DNA from: Actinomycetota bacterium
GTDB taxonomy: Bacteria; Actinomycetota; Aquicultoria; Subteraquimicrobiales; UBA9087
Assembly (NCBI GenBank): GCA_030019215.1
Contig: JASEEZ010000001.1
Coordinates: 80,588-144,587 of the forward strand
Direction of reading: 5' to 3'
Length of the DNA: 64,000 nt
Made by a program: the position numbers and the translations under genes. This document shows, one piece after another, positions 16,967-25,413 of this stretch. The number at the start of each line of letters is the position of its first letter. Positions within the stretch are counted from its first letter, which is position 1. The notes under the pieces were generated by a model. It was not told the origin of the DNA, searched no databases, and saw only the letters and a list, made by a program, of their open reading frames with translations.

Positions 16967-17152
16967 ATGAGCGAGGAAACCAAAAGGGGCCGTAGGATGT
17001 GTAAGAAAATAAACTGCGAGTTCTTGAGCGCCAGTGGTTTCTTCTGTCTCAAGGGTGTACCGGCGAGGAGATGCTTGAGACTAAAAACTAAAGGGGAAAG
17101 CATCGACTTCAGGAAACTGGGTAAGATCAAAGAAAAAGAAGACTGGATCTAA
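16967..17152 (+). CDS. 61-aa Cys-containing protein under c-di-GMP riboswitch control
   Basis: Not recognised. A small basic protein with four cysteines (positions 12, 17, 27, 36; C-x4-C-x9-C-x8-C), which could bind a metal. It has AAGGAGAGG upstream of the ATG at 16967. It is the only gene between the c-di-GMP-I riboswitch/terminator and the convergent HD-GYP gene, whose 3' end it overlaps by 4 bp. It is therefore the direct regulated output of the switch. It has no signal peptide or membrane segment. Confidence 0.75.
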   Translation: MSEETKRGRRMCKKINCEFLSASGFFCLKGVPARRCLRLKTKGESIDFRKLGKIKEKEDWI

Positions 17153-20136
17153 TTTACCTTTTGCTTCGCCTGCCCAGAACGCCTCCTTGTGCTCTTGGAT
17201 GGCTCAACCATCAGACCAGCTTCCTTGAATCTCTTTCCAAATTGAGGTTTCTCCAGAACTTCACAAAAGGCTTCTACGACCTTGGGATCAAACTGGGAAC
17301 CGGCATTCCTCTTCAACTCCCCGACGGCTTCAGTAAAGCTCAAGGCAGAGTGATAGGGCCTCTCCGAGATCATGGCATCAAAGGCATCGGCAACCGCCAA
17401 TATTCTGGCCCCCAGGGGAATCTCCTCTCCCGCCAACCCATCCAGATAACCATTTCCATCGTAGCGCTCGTGATGGTGGGCGATGATGGGAATTACATCG
17501 GCCAAAAGTGGAATCTGCTCCACTATTTTAGTGGCAATCAAGGGGTGCATCTTGACTATCCGATATTCCTCATCGGTCAGACTGGTGGTCTTGTTCAGGA
17601 TTTCCTCCTTTACCCCTATCTTCCCCACATCATGCAGGAGGGCAGCCGTGCGGATGTCTTCCATATCCCTGCCTGAGAGACCCAACCTTTCGGCCATGGC
17701 CAAGGAGAAACTGGTAACCCTCTCAGAGTGACCACGGGTGTAGGGATCCTTGGCCTCAATGGCGGCCACAAAGGCTTTCACGGTCGCCAGGTATAACTCC
17801 TCCAATTGAGTAAACAACCGAGCGTTGTGGATGGCGATGGCAGCCTGGCCGGCCACTGTGGAAATTATCCTCAAATCACCCTCGGTGAACATATGAGGAC
17901 AGACGGCTCCCACATTGAGGACACCGATCACCATACCCTTAACCTTCAAGGGAACACACAGAGCGGAGCAGATATCCTCCCTTTTCCTCACACCCTTAAA
18001 CCTCGGATCCTTAGATATGTCCGAAATAAGAAGGGGCTCTCCCTTCTCGGCAGCCAAGCCAGCTATCCCCTCCCCGAGCTTCAGCCGAGTTTGTTTGATA
18101 GCTTCCTCGCTCAAACCAGCCGCGGCCTCAATGGTGAGTTCTCCCTTCTCCTCGTCCAGGAGCATGATGGAAGCCTTATCGCCCCCGAGCATATCCAGAC
18201 TCAGATGCAAGATGAGATCCAGAAGGGATTTTATCTCGAGTGTGCCACCCAGGGCCTTGCTCATCTCATAGATCGAACGGAACTCCACCGCTGCCCGTTT
18301 GGCATCGACGTAAAGTTGAGAGTTCTCGATGGCCACCGCCACCTCATCGGCTACGGCAGAAAGCAGGGAAATCTCCTCGGTAGTCCAGGGATGAGGTCTT
18401 TGCGTGCCCAGGACAAGGACGCCAACAACTTCGCCCTTGGTCATCAAGGGAAGGACAACCTGATTTTTAAGTTCGGGTTTTCTTGCAATTACGCCGCAGA
18501 GTCCCGCCTCACAGGAGGAACCCTCGGCCGTCGTCGGCCTGCATTCCAAGAGGGCTTGACCGCAGAAGCTCTCCCCTATTCCTATCTCCACATCCTGGAC
18601 GGATCTTTCATCCAGACCGCAAACGACAGCTGGCTTCAGTTTTATGCCTTTAAACAGGGGGCACCTGGCACAACAGGCCCTGATTTTATCCTCGATTTTT
18701 TCATGGACCTCATCGCGGCAGATGGTTCCGGGGATTGCCCAGCACTCCAGATTATCGGAGCCGTAAGCGGGACACTCCTTTTTTCCGCATTTCATAAACT
18801 CCCAGCACTTCACCAGCTCCCTCATATCCAGAAGAAAAAATCCACCAGCCTGGGCCTTGATGAGGGGAAGAACCGTATCGAGTATCTTTTTGAGCAGTTC
18901 CTCCAGCTCAAGAGTGGAGCTGACGACCTTTGACACCTCAAACAGGGTCGTGAGCTCCTTAACCCTGTGCCTTATCTCCTCCGTCCTTTCTCCCACCTTC
19001 TGTTCTAAGGTCTTGCCCCACTCCTCCAGCTCCTCCTTCGACCTCTTCAAGCTCTCGCTCATCCGGTTGAACTCTTCCGCCAGCTCCTCAAGTTCGTCAC
19101 CGGTCTTGACCTCTATTCTATGCTCCAGATCCCCTTTCTCGATTATTTCCGCCCCCTCGTAAAGGACCTCAATTGGTTTTGCAATCCGGCGAGCATAATA
19201 AATGCCCATGAACAAGGCCACCGCCAAGGTCGCCAGAAGCAAGCCCAAAGTGCGCAACCTCATCTGGTTGAGGGAGGCGTAGGCCTCGGCCGTCGGCTGC
19301 TCGACGATGATGCCCCATCCCAGCTCCTCCACAATCAGATGACTGCCGACCACGGACTCACCGCTCTCGCTGAGATACTCCTTGTAAAGGGTGTCCGACT
19401 TCCCGGCCCGAATCTCCCCGACGTGGGGATTGTCTATGATCGTTTCCTTTAAAACCAGGGAGACATCCGGGTGAGCGACGATCCTGCCTCCCTTGTCCAC
19501 CACATAGACATAACCGCTCTCCCCAACCCTTAAATCGGAGACCAGGTCCCACAGGGGCTTCAAGTGGACTTCCGCTGAGAGTACTCCCATTATCTCCTTC
19601 TCGGTTAACCTCACGGGGACGGCTATGGTCAAACAGGGCTCAGCCGATTCCGATATCCAAACGGGGCTTACATAATTTTTTCCCTTGATGGCGGTGGTGA
19701 ACTCATCCGCACCCGCTCGGTCACGCAAATCCTCCGGGGTGATCAACCGATAGCGAGAAATTTTGATTTTTTCCCTACCAACCTCATCGATCAGAGAAAG
19801 CTCGATGATGTTCTCATAGCTCTTGGGGAGTTTCTCCAGGATGACCCTCTGGCGCTCCTCGTCTCCCTCCAGGAAGCCCTTTGTCTGGGTTGAGCTGGCC
19901 AAAGCCTTCGCTATACATCCCACGATGTGGTCAGCCTCGCCGGCTACTCTGTTGGCCACCTCCAGCTGTATGCTTTTGATGTCCCTTCGAAGCACATTCT
20001 GGCTCGTTTGGATGAACAAGAGCCCGGCCACGGACAGCGGAACAGCCGCCAAAAGGAGGATCAATAGAAGTAACTTCCTCCCTATTCTGCTCCGCCTCCA
20101 CAACGCAGGTTTTAGAATTTCGCCCCTCTCCGTCAT
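17149..20136 (-). CDS. Membrane-bound sensor c-di-GMP phosphodiesterase (dCache-HAMP-GAF-GAF-HD-GYP)
   Basis: A 995-aa signalling protein. Membrane segment about 20-43, extracytoplasmic Cache-type sensor about 45-285, second membrane segment about 290-310, HAMP about 312-365, coiled coil, GAF about 400-595 with an unusual Cys-rich insert (CWEFMKCGKKECPAYG ... CCARCPLFKG), a second GAF about 620-765, then HD-GYP about 790-970. The HD-GYP core shows HSERVTSFSLAMAERL, ALLHDVGKIGV, HHHERYDGNGYLDGL and ILAVADAFDAM, so it should hydrolyse c-di-GMP. It follows the substrate-binding lipoprotein gene by 12 bp and lies next to a c-di-GMP riboswitch. Confidence 0.92.
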   Translation of the reverse strand: MTERGEILKPALWRRSRIGRKLLLLILLLAAVPLSVAGLLFIQTSQNVLRRDIKSIQLEVANRVAGEADHIVGCIAKALASSTQTKGFLEGDEERQRVILEKLPKSYENIIELSLIDEVGREKIKISRYRLITPEDLRDRAGADEFTTAIKGKNYVSPVWISESAEPCLTIAVPVRLTEKEIMGVLSAEVHLKPLWDLVSDLRVGESGYVYVVDKGGRIVAHPDVSLVLKETIIDNPHVGEIRAGKSDTLYKEYLSESGESVVGSHLIVEELGWGIIVEQPTAEAYASLNQMRLRTLGLLLATLAVALFMGIYYARRIAKPIEVLYEGAEIIEKGDLEHRIEVKTGDELEELAEEFNRMSESLKRSKEELEEWGKTLEQKVGERTEEIRHRVKELTTLFEVSKVVSSTLELEELLKKILDTVLPLIKAQAGGFFLLDMRELVKCWEFMKCGKKECPAYGSDNLECWAIPGTICRDEVHEKIEDKIRACCARCPLFKGIKLKPAVVCGLDERSVQDVEIGIGESFCGQALLECRPTTAEGSSCEAGLCGVIARKPELKNQVVLPLMTKGEVVGVLVLGTQRPHPWTTEEISLLSAVADEVAVAIENSQLYVDAKRAAVEFRSIYEMSKALGGTLEIKSLLDLILHLSLDMLGGDKASIMLLDEEKGELTIEAAAGLSEEAIKQTRLKLGEGIAGLAAEKGEPLLISDISKDPRFKGVRKREDICSALCVPLKVKGMVIGVLNVGAVCPHMFTEGDLRIISTVAGQAAIAIHNARLFTQLEELYLATVKAFVAAIEAKDPYTRGHSERVTSFSLAMAERLGLSGRDMEDIRTAALLHDVGKIGVKEEILNKTTSLTDEEYRIVKMHPLIATKIVEQIPLLADVIPIIAHHHERYDGNGYLDGLAGEEIPLGARILAVADAFDAMISERPYHSALSFTEAVGELKRNAGSQFDPKVVEAFCEVLEKPQFGKRFKEAGLMVEPSKSTRRRSGQAKQKVN

Positions 20137-20148
20137 CTTCCCATCCTA

Positions 20149-21132
20149 TCAGTCAATGAGCCTATCGGCTCTGGCCACAACCTCCATGGGCAGATCCAAA
20201 CCTATTTCCTCGGCGGTTTTAAGATTTATAACGAATCTTATCTTCTCCGGATTCTCTATGGGGATATCCGTGGGCTCCGTCCCCTCGAGCACCTTCTTGG
20301 CCAGCCTGGCCGATTGCTTCCCCGACTCGTAATAGTTCGCTCCGTAGCCGGCCAGGGCACCTGCCTCCACCGCCTCCTCCATAGAGGTCATCAAGGGAAG
20401 GCGCTCCCTCCTCGCCGCCTCTATCAGCAACCGGTTGTTGCTCATGCTCAAAACATCGCAGACCATGAAGATGGCATCGACTTCCTCCTTTTTGACCAGC
20501 TTAAGAACCTCCTTAAGCTCGGCGATGTTTCGAGCTCGTGCCTCCTTCAACTGCAAGCCAAGTTCTTCCGCCGCCTCCCTAGCTTGCTTTATGGCAAGCA
20601 TAGCAGCTTTATCCCTGGGATTGTACACGATGTAAACCTTCTCGATACTGGGCTTCATCTCCTTCAGCAACTGCAAACGCTTTCCCGTGAGCTCCAAAGC
20701 CATATTGATGACCCCGGTGATGTTGTTGCCCGAACTCCGTCTGCTCTTGACCAGCCCTGTGCTCACCGGATCGCAGAGAGTCATGAAGACGATTGGCGTA
20801 TCCTCGGCGATCTCGGCTACGGCCTTCGTTCCCCTCACAGAAACCGTGCAGATGCAGTCCACCTCTTCCTCGACGAGCTCCCGAGTAAAGCTCCTCAAAG
20901 CGTTGTAGTCCCCTTTGACGTTTTTGACCTTGTAGGTTACGTTCTCTCCCTCCACGTAGCCGAGGGAGATGAGCCCATCCTTCAGGCCATCCACGGTCGG
21001 AAGGGAAGCATCTCCCAAGATTACGGCCCCCACCTTATAAACCTTCTTCTCCTCAGCCATCCGAGCACAGCCGGCCATGCTCGGCACCAATAGGCCGAGG
21101 AAGATTAAAAAGACCAACGCTCTCTTAAACAC
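20149..21132 (-). CDS. ABC-type substrate-binding lipoprotein (PF04392 family)
   Basis: A 327-aa extracytoplasmic binding protein. The N-terminus MFKRALVFLIFLGLLVPSMAGC carries a signal peptide and lipobox (MAGC) for lipid anchoring. The rest fits the ABC_sub_bind fold (Rossmann-like two-lobe; e.g. GVINMALELTGKRLQLLKE). Family members bind Trp/Tyr-like ligands or feed sensor proteins. No permease or ATPase gene is adjacent; instead it is co-transcribed with the HD-GYP sensor, so it may deliver a ligand to that sensor. The GTG start at 21132 has AAGGAGG eight bases upstream. Confidence 0.87.
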   Translation of the reverse strand: MFKRALVFLIFLGLLVPSMAGCARMAEEKKVYKVGAVILGDASLPTVDGLKDGLISLGYVEGENVTYKVKNVKGDYNALRSFTRELVEEEVDCICTVSVRGTKAVAEIAEDTPIVFMTLCDPVSTGLVKSRRSSGNNITGVINMALELTGKRLQLLKEMKPSIEKVYIVYNPRDKAAMLAIKQAREAAEELGLQLKEARARNIAELKEVLKLVKKEEVDAIFMVCDVLSMSNNRLLIEAARRERLPLMTSMEEAVEAGALAGYGANYYESGKQSARLAKKVLEGTEPTDIPIENPEKIRFVINLKTAEEIGLDLPMEVVARADRLID

Positions 21133-21266
21133 AAGGCGCCCCTCCTTAAAGTCAATCCCCTTTATTTATCGGCAGTTGAGCTCGAAAGCTTTAAAATTTC
21201 CAGGATTTTTCCCAAAAAATGGGTAGAAGTTTAACGCAGAGCCCCAAAATATGGTATCTTGGTGCT

Positions 21267-21620
21267 ATGATCAAGGAGATTTTCTTTCCCGTGATAGAAG
21301 AAGCGATCTCCATTCTGGAGGTGCTCGGCCTAGTCGTCATCGTCTACGGCTCCGCCATGGCCATAGTCCAGTTCGTCAGGAATCTGGGCCGAGCCGAAAA
21401 TGGGGTCGCCCGATATCTTACAAGGTATCTGACCTTAGGCCTAGAATTCCTCGTCGGAGCGGAAATTTTGAGGACGGTCGTCGTCCGCACCTTTGATGAG
21501 CTGATCAAGCTCGGAGCGATCATCGCCCTCAGGGGTCTTCTGGGCTTCATCATTCAAAGGGAAAGGGAGACCAGGCCGGGGTTAACGGAGCCAAATCAAG
21601 AAATTCCCAAAACGGGTTGA
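21267..21620 (+). CDS. DUF1622 family small membrane protein
   Basis: About 117 aa with three hydrophobic segments (about 9-33, 55-72, 78-95) and the family feel of DUF1622 (ISILEVLGLVVIVYGSA near the N-terminus; RYLTLGLEFLVGAEILRTVV). Function of the family is unknown. An upstream in-frame ATG at 21219 exists, but the ATG at 21267 matches the family start; neither has a clear Shine-Dalgarno. The stop abuts the convergent gene at 21621. Confidence 0.75.
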   Translation: MIKEIFFPVIEEAISILEVLGLVVIVYGSAMAIVQFVRNLGRAENGVARYLTRYLTLGLEFLVGAEILRTVVVRTFDELIKLGAIIALRGLLGFIIQRERETRPGLTEPNQEIPKTG

Positions 21621-22127
21621 CTAAAGCGGGGGCTCCCGAAACCGCTTAAGGTAGAAGTGCGCGTAGCCCAGAAGAAGAACCGAGACGGACGCCAGTCCAA
21701 TTAGCCACCAGCGAATCCGGCGGGAGATGACCCGCAGGTCATAGCTCTTCCCCAACCTTATGAGCCAGGTGGCCTTGTTTTTCTCCACCTGATCGGCGTT
21801 GGCGTAAATTATCTGTCCGGGGGCGGTCACGCTCAAGGAGACCGGTCCGGCGACCCCCTCTGGGACGCCCGACAAATCCATCTTCAATTTGCGTTCGTAA
21901 TAGACGACGAAGGCAAAATCTCGCTTGATGAACTCGCCCGAGCCCATCTCCAGGGTGTAGACCCGATCGAAGAATGAGTCGGTACTCAAGCTGACCGCGG
22001 CATCGCCAAACTGGTCGATTCCTCCCTCGACCATCTCTCGGGTATAACCCCTGGGAGCCACAACAAACAGAATTAAAAGCAGGATAAAGCTTACCCAGTA
22101 TAGGATGAGTATCGTTCTTTTTCCCAT
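21621..22127 (-). CDS. Hypothetical membrane-anchored protein, 168 aa
   Basis: Not recognised. N-terminal membrane segment (about 5-25), an extracytoplasmic part of about 105 residues, and a second membrane segment (about 142-160) with a short basic tail (YLKRFREPP). The ectodomain is mostly beta-like (GPVSLSVTAPGQIIYANAD). It converges with the DUF1622 gene, and the two may form a membrane-stress module, but that is a guess. Confidence 0.7.
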   Translation of the reverse strand: MGKRTILILYWVSFILLLILFVVAPRGYTREMVEGGIDQFGDAAVSLSTDSFFDRVYTLEMGSGEFIKRDFAFVVYYERKLKMDLSGVPEGVAGPVSLSVTAPGQIIYANADQVEKNKATWLIRLGKSYDLRVISRRIRWWLIGLASVSVLLLGYAHFYLKRFREPPL

Positions 22128-22255
22128 CGCGACCTCCGAGACAAAACAATTAACTACTTATTCCACCGAAGAAGCACGAAATCCTCTTGACGGAACGGGA
22201 ATGATCGATGATCTCAATCCTAGTGGCACTCTCAAAGAGACTTCAGAAAATAGTG

Positions 22256-22272
22256 CCCCGCCGATGGCGGGG
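22256..22272. repeat. Family-1 palindrome, intergenic
   Basis: CCCCGCCGATGGCGGGG in the gap between the 168-aa membrane protein and the CBS gene, next to the R1 half element. Confidence 0.7.
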
Positions 22273-22341
22273 GTTTTTGGGAATCTGGCCTTTGCCAAAA
22301 CTAATTGTCTGCCTATGAGTTCAAAAACGCAAAAGTCTAAT
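22272..22341. repeat. R1 MITE-like element, copy b (right half only)
   Basis: Shares TCTGGCCTTTGCCAAAA and the terminal repeat AAAAACGCAAAAGTCTAA with R1 copies a and c; the left end is missing. Confidence 0.7.
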
Positions 22342-22347
22342 TCTGAT

Positions 22348-22794
22348 TTATTTCTCTTTTTTCTCCATTAACACGCGGCACAAATCGGCCCGTCTGACTA
22401 TACCCACTAACCTGCCTTCTCTTACCACGGGGACAATTTTTTTCTTCTCCCTCACCATCAATTCCGCAAGGTGTACATCGGTATCGCCCTCGGTGACACA
22501 CACAGGTTCCCTGGTCATGAAGTCCTTTACTTGGCGTTCACCAACTTGGCTTAGTCGCACATAGGTCTGAGCCCAATTGCGTATAAAAATCATGTCAACA
22601 GCTCCACCCAATTGACCAGGAAAGGCTGATTCTATTAAATCCTTTTCGGAGATAAAACCAATGACCCGCTGCTCATCATCTACTACCGGGAGCCCAGCAT
22701 ATCTTCCCCGGGATAAAATCCGAGCAACCTCCTCCAAAGTGGTGGTTTCAGAGACTGCCGTGAGATCCTTAGTCATTATGTCCTTAACTTTCAA
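22348..22794 (-). CDS. CBS-domain pair protein
   Basis: A 148-aa stand-alone Bateman module: two CBS motifs (KVKDIMTKDLTAVSETT at 2-18 and KDFMTREPVCVTEGDTD at about 90-106), which typically bind AMP, ATP or other adenosyl ligands and control a partner. Its start overlaps the end of the upstream PfkB kinase gene by 11 bp, so it is translationally coupled and may regulate the kinase or the antiporter that follows. Confidence 0.88.
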   Translation of the reverse strand: MKVKDIMTKDLTAVSETTTLEEVARILSRGRYAGLPVVDDEQRVIGFISEKDLIESAFPGQLGGAVDMIFIRNWAQTYVRLSQVGERQVKDFMTREPVCVTEGDTDVHLAELMVREKKKIVPVVREGRLVGIVRRADLCRVLMEKKEK

Positions 22795-23728
22795 AACCGC
22801 TCAGCTCCTTTAACTCTATTTTACCAAGAAACTGTTCGACCTGTTCGCGGCTTCTGACCTTCGCTTCAACCTGCAGAGTACTAGCTGCGGAAGCCGCCGC
22901 TCCAACTCTGATTGCCTCGGACAACTCTCCATCTTGAGCCAAAACATGTGCCAGGCCCCCAATAAAGGCATCTCCCGCACCAACAATGTTAACAGCCTCC
23001 TCGAGAGGAATTGCAACCTCCCATGCCTTATCTTGAGTCGCCACTACCTGCCCCTCTCTGGTACCACCAACAATCGCTATTTGAGCACCCTCCTTCAATA
23101 TCTTTCGAGCTAATTCCACTCTTCGGGGTGTGGTATTTGGTCTTATACCCAGCAGACTATCCATCGCTCGAATATCGGGTTTAACTATAGCGGGCTGGGC
23201 TTTGATTCCCTTCAAGAGAGCTTCGCCGGAGGCATTAAGAACTGTACGGATCCCCTTCCTGCTAGCCTTATTTATCAGCTCGGCATAAATACCCGAATCA
23301 ACACCTCGAGGAAGACTTCCGGAGAGCACTATCATCCCTGATCGAGAAAGTATCCTTTCGAAACGTTTTTCGAAATCCTCCAGCTCTTCCAGGAAAATCT
23401 TGGGGCCTTTCTCGTTGATTTGAGCTAGGAGTCTATTATTCCTATTCAAAACGATGTAATTGGTTCTGGTTTCACCCTCTATGTGAACAAGATCGGTAGT
23501 AATCTCGGTCTTCCAAAGCTCCTCCTGGATAAACCTACCACTCATCCCACCGATAAGCCCCATTGCCACGACATCGGTCCCCAGAGCCTGTATCGCATAA
23601 GCGGTGTTGATGCCCCCACCTCCGGGAATGGTAGCAGCCACTTCTATTCGGTTAAGCCTCTCTATTTTCCGCCCCAGAAGGACAAGCATCTTATCGACAG
23701 CAGGATTTAAGGTTACAGTTGCTATCAT
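22784..23728 (-). CDS. PfkB-family sugar kinase (1-phosphofructokinase-like)
   Basis: A ribokinase-fold kinase of about 314 aa with the FruK/LacC start MIATVTLNPAVDKML, GGGGINTAYAIQALG substrate loop, and the catalytic GAGDAFIGGLAHVL motif near residue 250. It most likely phosphorylates fructose-1-phosphate, tagatose-6-phosphate or fructose-6-phosphate; the substrate cannot be fixed. A frame from TTG 23752 exists, but the ATG at 23728 has GGAG eight bases upstream. It heads an apparent kinase-CBS unit. Confidence 0.87.
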   Translation of the reverse strand: MIATVTLNPAVDKMLVLLGRKIERLNRIEVAATIPGGGGINTAYAIQALGTDVVAMGLIGGMSGRFIQEELWKTEITTDLVHIEGETRTNYIVLNRNNRLLAQINEKGPKIFLEELEDFEKRFERILSRSGMIVLSGSLPRGVDSGIYAELINKASRKGIRTVLNASGEALLKGIKAQPAIVKPDIRAMDSLLGIRPNTTPRRVELARKILKEGAQIAIVGGTREGQVVATQDKAWEVAIPLEEAVNIVGAGDAFIGGLAHVLAQDGELSEAIRVGAAASAASTLQVEAKVRSREQVEQFLGKIELKELSGFES

Positions 23729-23834
23729 CTGATACACTCCTTCGCTCGCCAAACTAAAGTGTGTTTGCAGTGTTCATTATTCTTCTTCTGGACAAAATAA
23801 TCCTTGCCCGATATCGGGAAATTTTAAGAGCGAA

Positions 23835-25018
23835 CTACGCAGAAGCCTCTCCAGAAGCAACGAGAGCAAATCTGGTACCCATCGGTCCTATCAACTCGCA
23901 GACCGTCACCGCCGCTATCTCTACAGCAATTATGGGTGCGGCAATCTCTGGAAATCTTGATTGAACGAGTAAGACCAAACCAATGGTCACACCGGCTTTA
24001 GAGAACATTGCAAATCCCAGATACTTTCGCACCACCTCTGGGGCACGGGACATGTGAGCACCCATAAATGCTCCTCCCACCTTCCCTATTCCCCTCGCTA
24101 CAATGTAGATCACGGCCACAAACCAATTAGCTACTAAAATATCCAAGTGCAAACTTGCTCCGGCCAAAGCAAAGAATATTACAAAAATGGGTAACTCTAT
24201 ATCCTCCAAAACAGCAAATATATGAGGATCTTCGTGCAAGTTGACGACCACGAGTCCCATGACCATGGTAACCAATAGGGCTGAAAGTTCCAACTGCTGC
24301 GAAAGCGCGCTTCCCAAAAGTGCCATTCCAATTAGGACAACCACAATTTGATGCCTATCCATAATGAATTTGAATACCCCCACCAAAACAAGGCCCAATA
24401 AGGCCCCGGCGAATATCGAACCCCCAACTTCAGCAAAAGGTGCAATCAATGTTTCTGGCAATGTTTTTGGTCCCAACTTCTCAACTCCCGAGAGCATGCC
24501 CTCTACAACCACCGCTACCAGGGAAATAGCAGGATGCAAGCAGCATCATCCAGTCCCACTACCGCCAGGAGCGTGTTGGTCAAGGGCCCTCTGGCTTTGT
24601 ATTCCCGAATTACGGCGACCGGGGAGGCTGGGGCCGTGGCCGAGGCCATTGCCCCAAGCAACAAGCAAATTGGGAGCGGGATTCCGAGAATAAACCTGGT
24701 GACAAAAAACACCACCACAAAAGCCCCGAAAACCTGAACGATGGTGATGACCAAAACACTTTTTCCAAGCTCTCTCAGTCCCTTAAAGTGCAACTCACCG
24801 CCGATGACAAGCGCAATTAGCCCCAGCCCCAATACTTTTACGAACTCCAGGCTTTCATTTAGGTGAGTTGTTATTATGTTTGTTACGGAAGGACCCAAGA
24901 GGATCCCCACAATGATATAGCCAGTAACCGCGGGGATCTTGAACTTTCTGGATATCCTTCCACCAATGAAACCGGCCAGTAACAGTATGCCGAGTCCGGT
25001 AACCAGATCTGGAGGCAT
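23835..25018 (-). pseudogene. Cation/proton antiporter (CPA2/NhaP-like), split by a frameshift
   Basis: Two adjoining frames together make one Na+/H+ exchanger-type membrane protein. The first (25018-24515) starts MPPDLVTGLGILLLAGF and runs to GLDDAACILLF; the second (up to 24539 to 23835) resumes as SLVAVVVEGML. Restoring one T at the TTTCCC run near 24520-24525 would give a continuous ILLFSLVAVVVEG. About 395 aa and 11-12 membrane segments would result. It could be real inactivation or a consensus error. It follows an AT-richer block and precedes the kinase-CBS genes. Confidence 0.82.
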
Positions 25019-25095
25019 TTATAAACTTCCACCACCTCAAAGAGCGTCTTTTCGCTTCTCTGAAAAGGAAACTCAAAACCGCGATTAATAAATTC

Positions 25096-25366
25096 GGACT
25101 GTTAACAAGTTTGGTTTACACCCCACCGTTGGTGACGTGAGGACCATGTGTCGAGAAGACCGTGTCGGAGCCCCGCCAGAAAAAGTCCCATAAAACCAGA
25201 AGTCCGCGGCGGGGCGAGACCCGAGCGGCCACGAAGGACTCGTTTCACTCGCCAACGGGGTAAACGGCCGTAACCGCGCTTGCCCCGTAGACGCGACAGC
25301 GTTCTTCGGGGTGTTTTCGGAGCACTTCACCCCGACCATAGTGTCAACTCATCTTGTCGATAATCC
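25096..25366. repeat. R2 MITE-like element, copy a (271 bp)
   Basis: Ends are imperfect inverted repeats (left GGACTGTTAACAAGTTTGG..., right ...CATCTTGTCGATAATCC, about 19 of 26 positions matching when one is reversed). It shares long blocks with copy b at 40723-40959, such as GTCGAGAAGACCGTGTC and GGCGAGACCCGAGCGG. It occupies most of the 25019-25413 gap and encodes no protein. Confidence 0.75.
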
Positions 25367-25413
25367 AATATTTCTTATTCGATAACCAGCGACATTTTCC
25401 TTGATTTATCCTT

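Noticed and set aside
24515..24540. Programmed -1 ribosomal frameshift in the antiporter
   Set aside because: No X XXY YYZ slippery heptamer is in frame (CTA TTT CCC TGG); a base deletion explains the break more simply.
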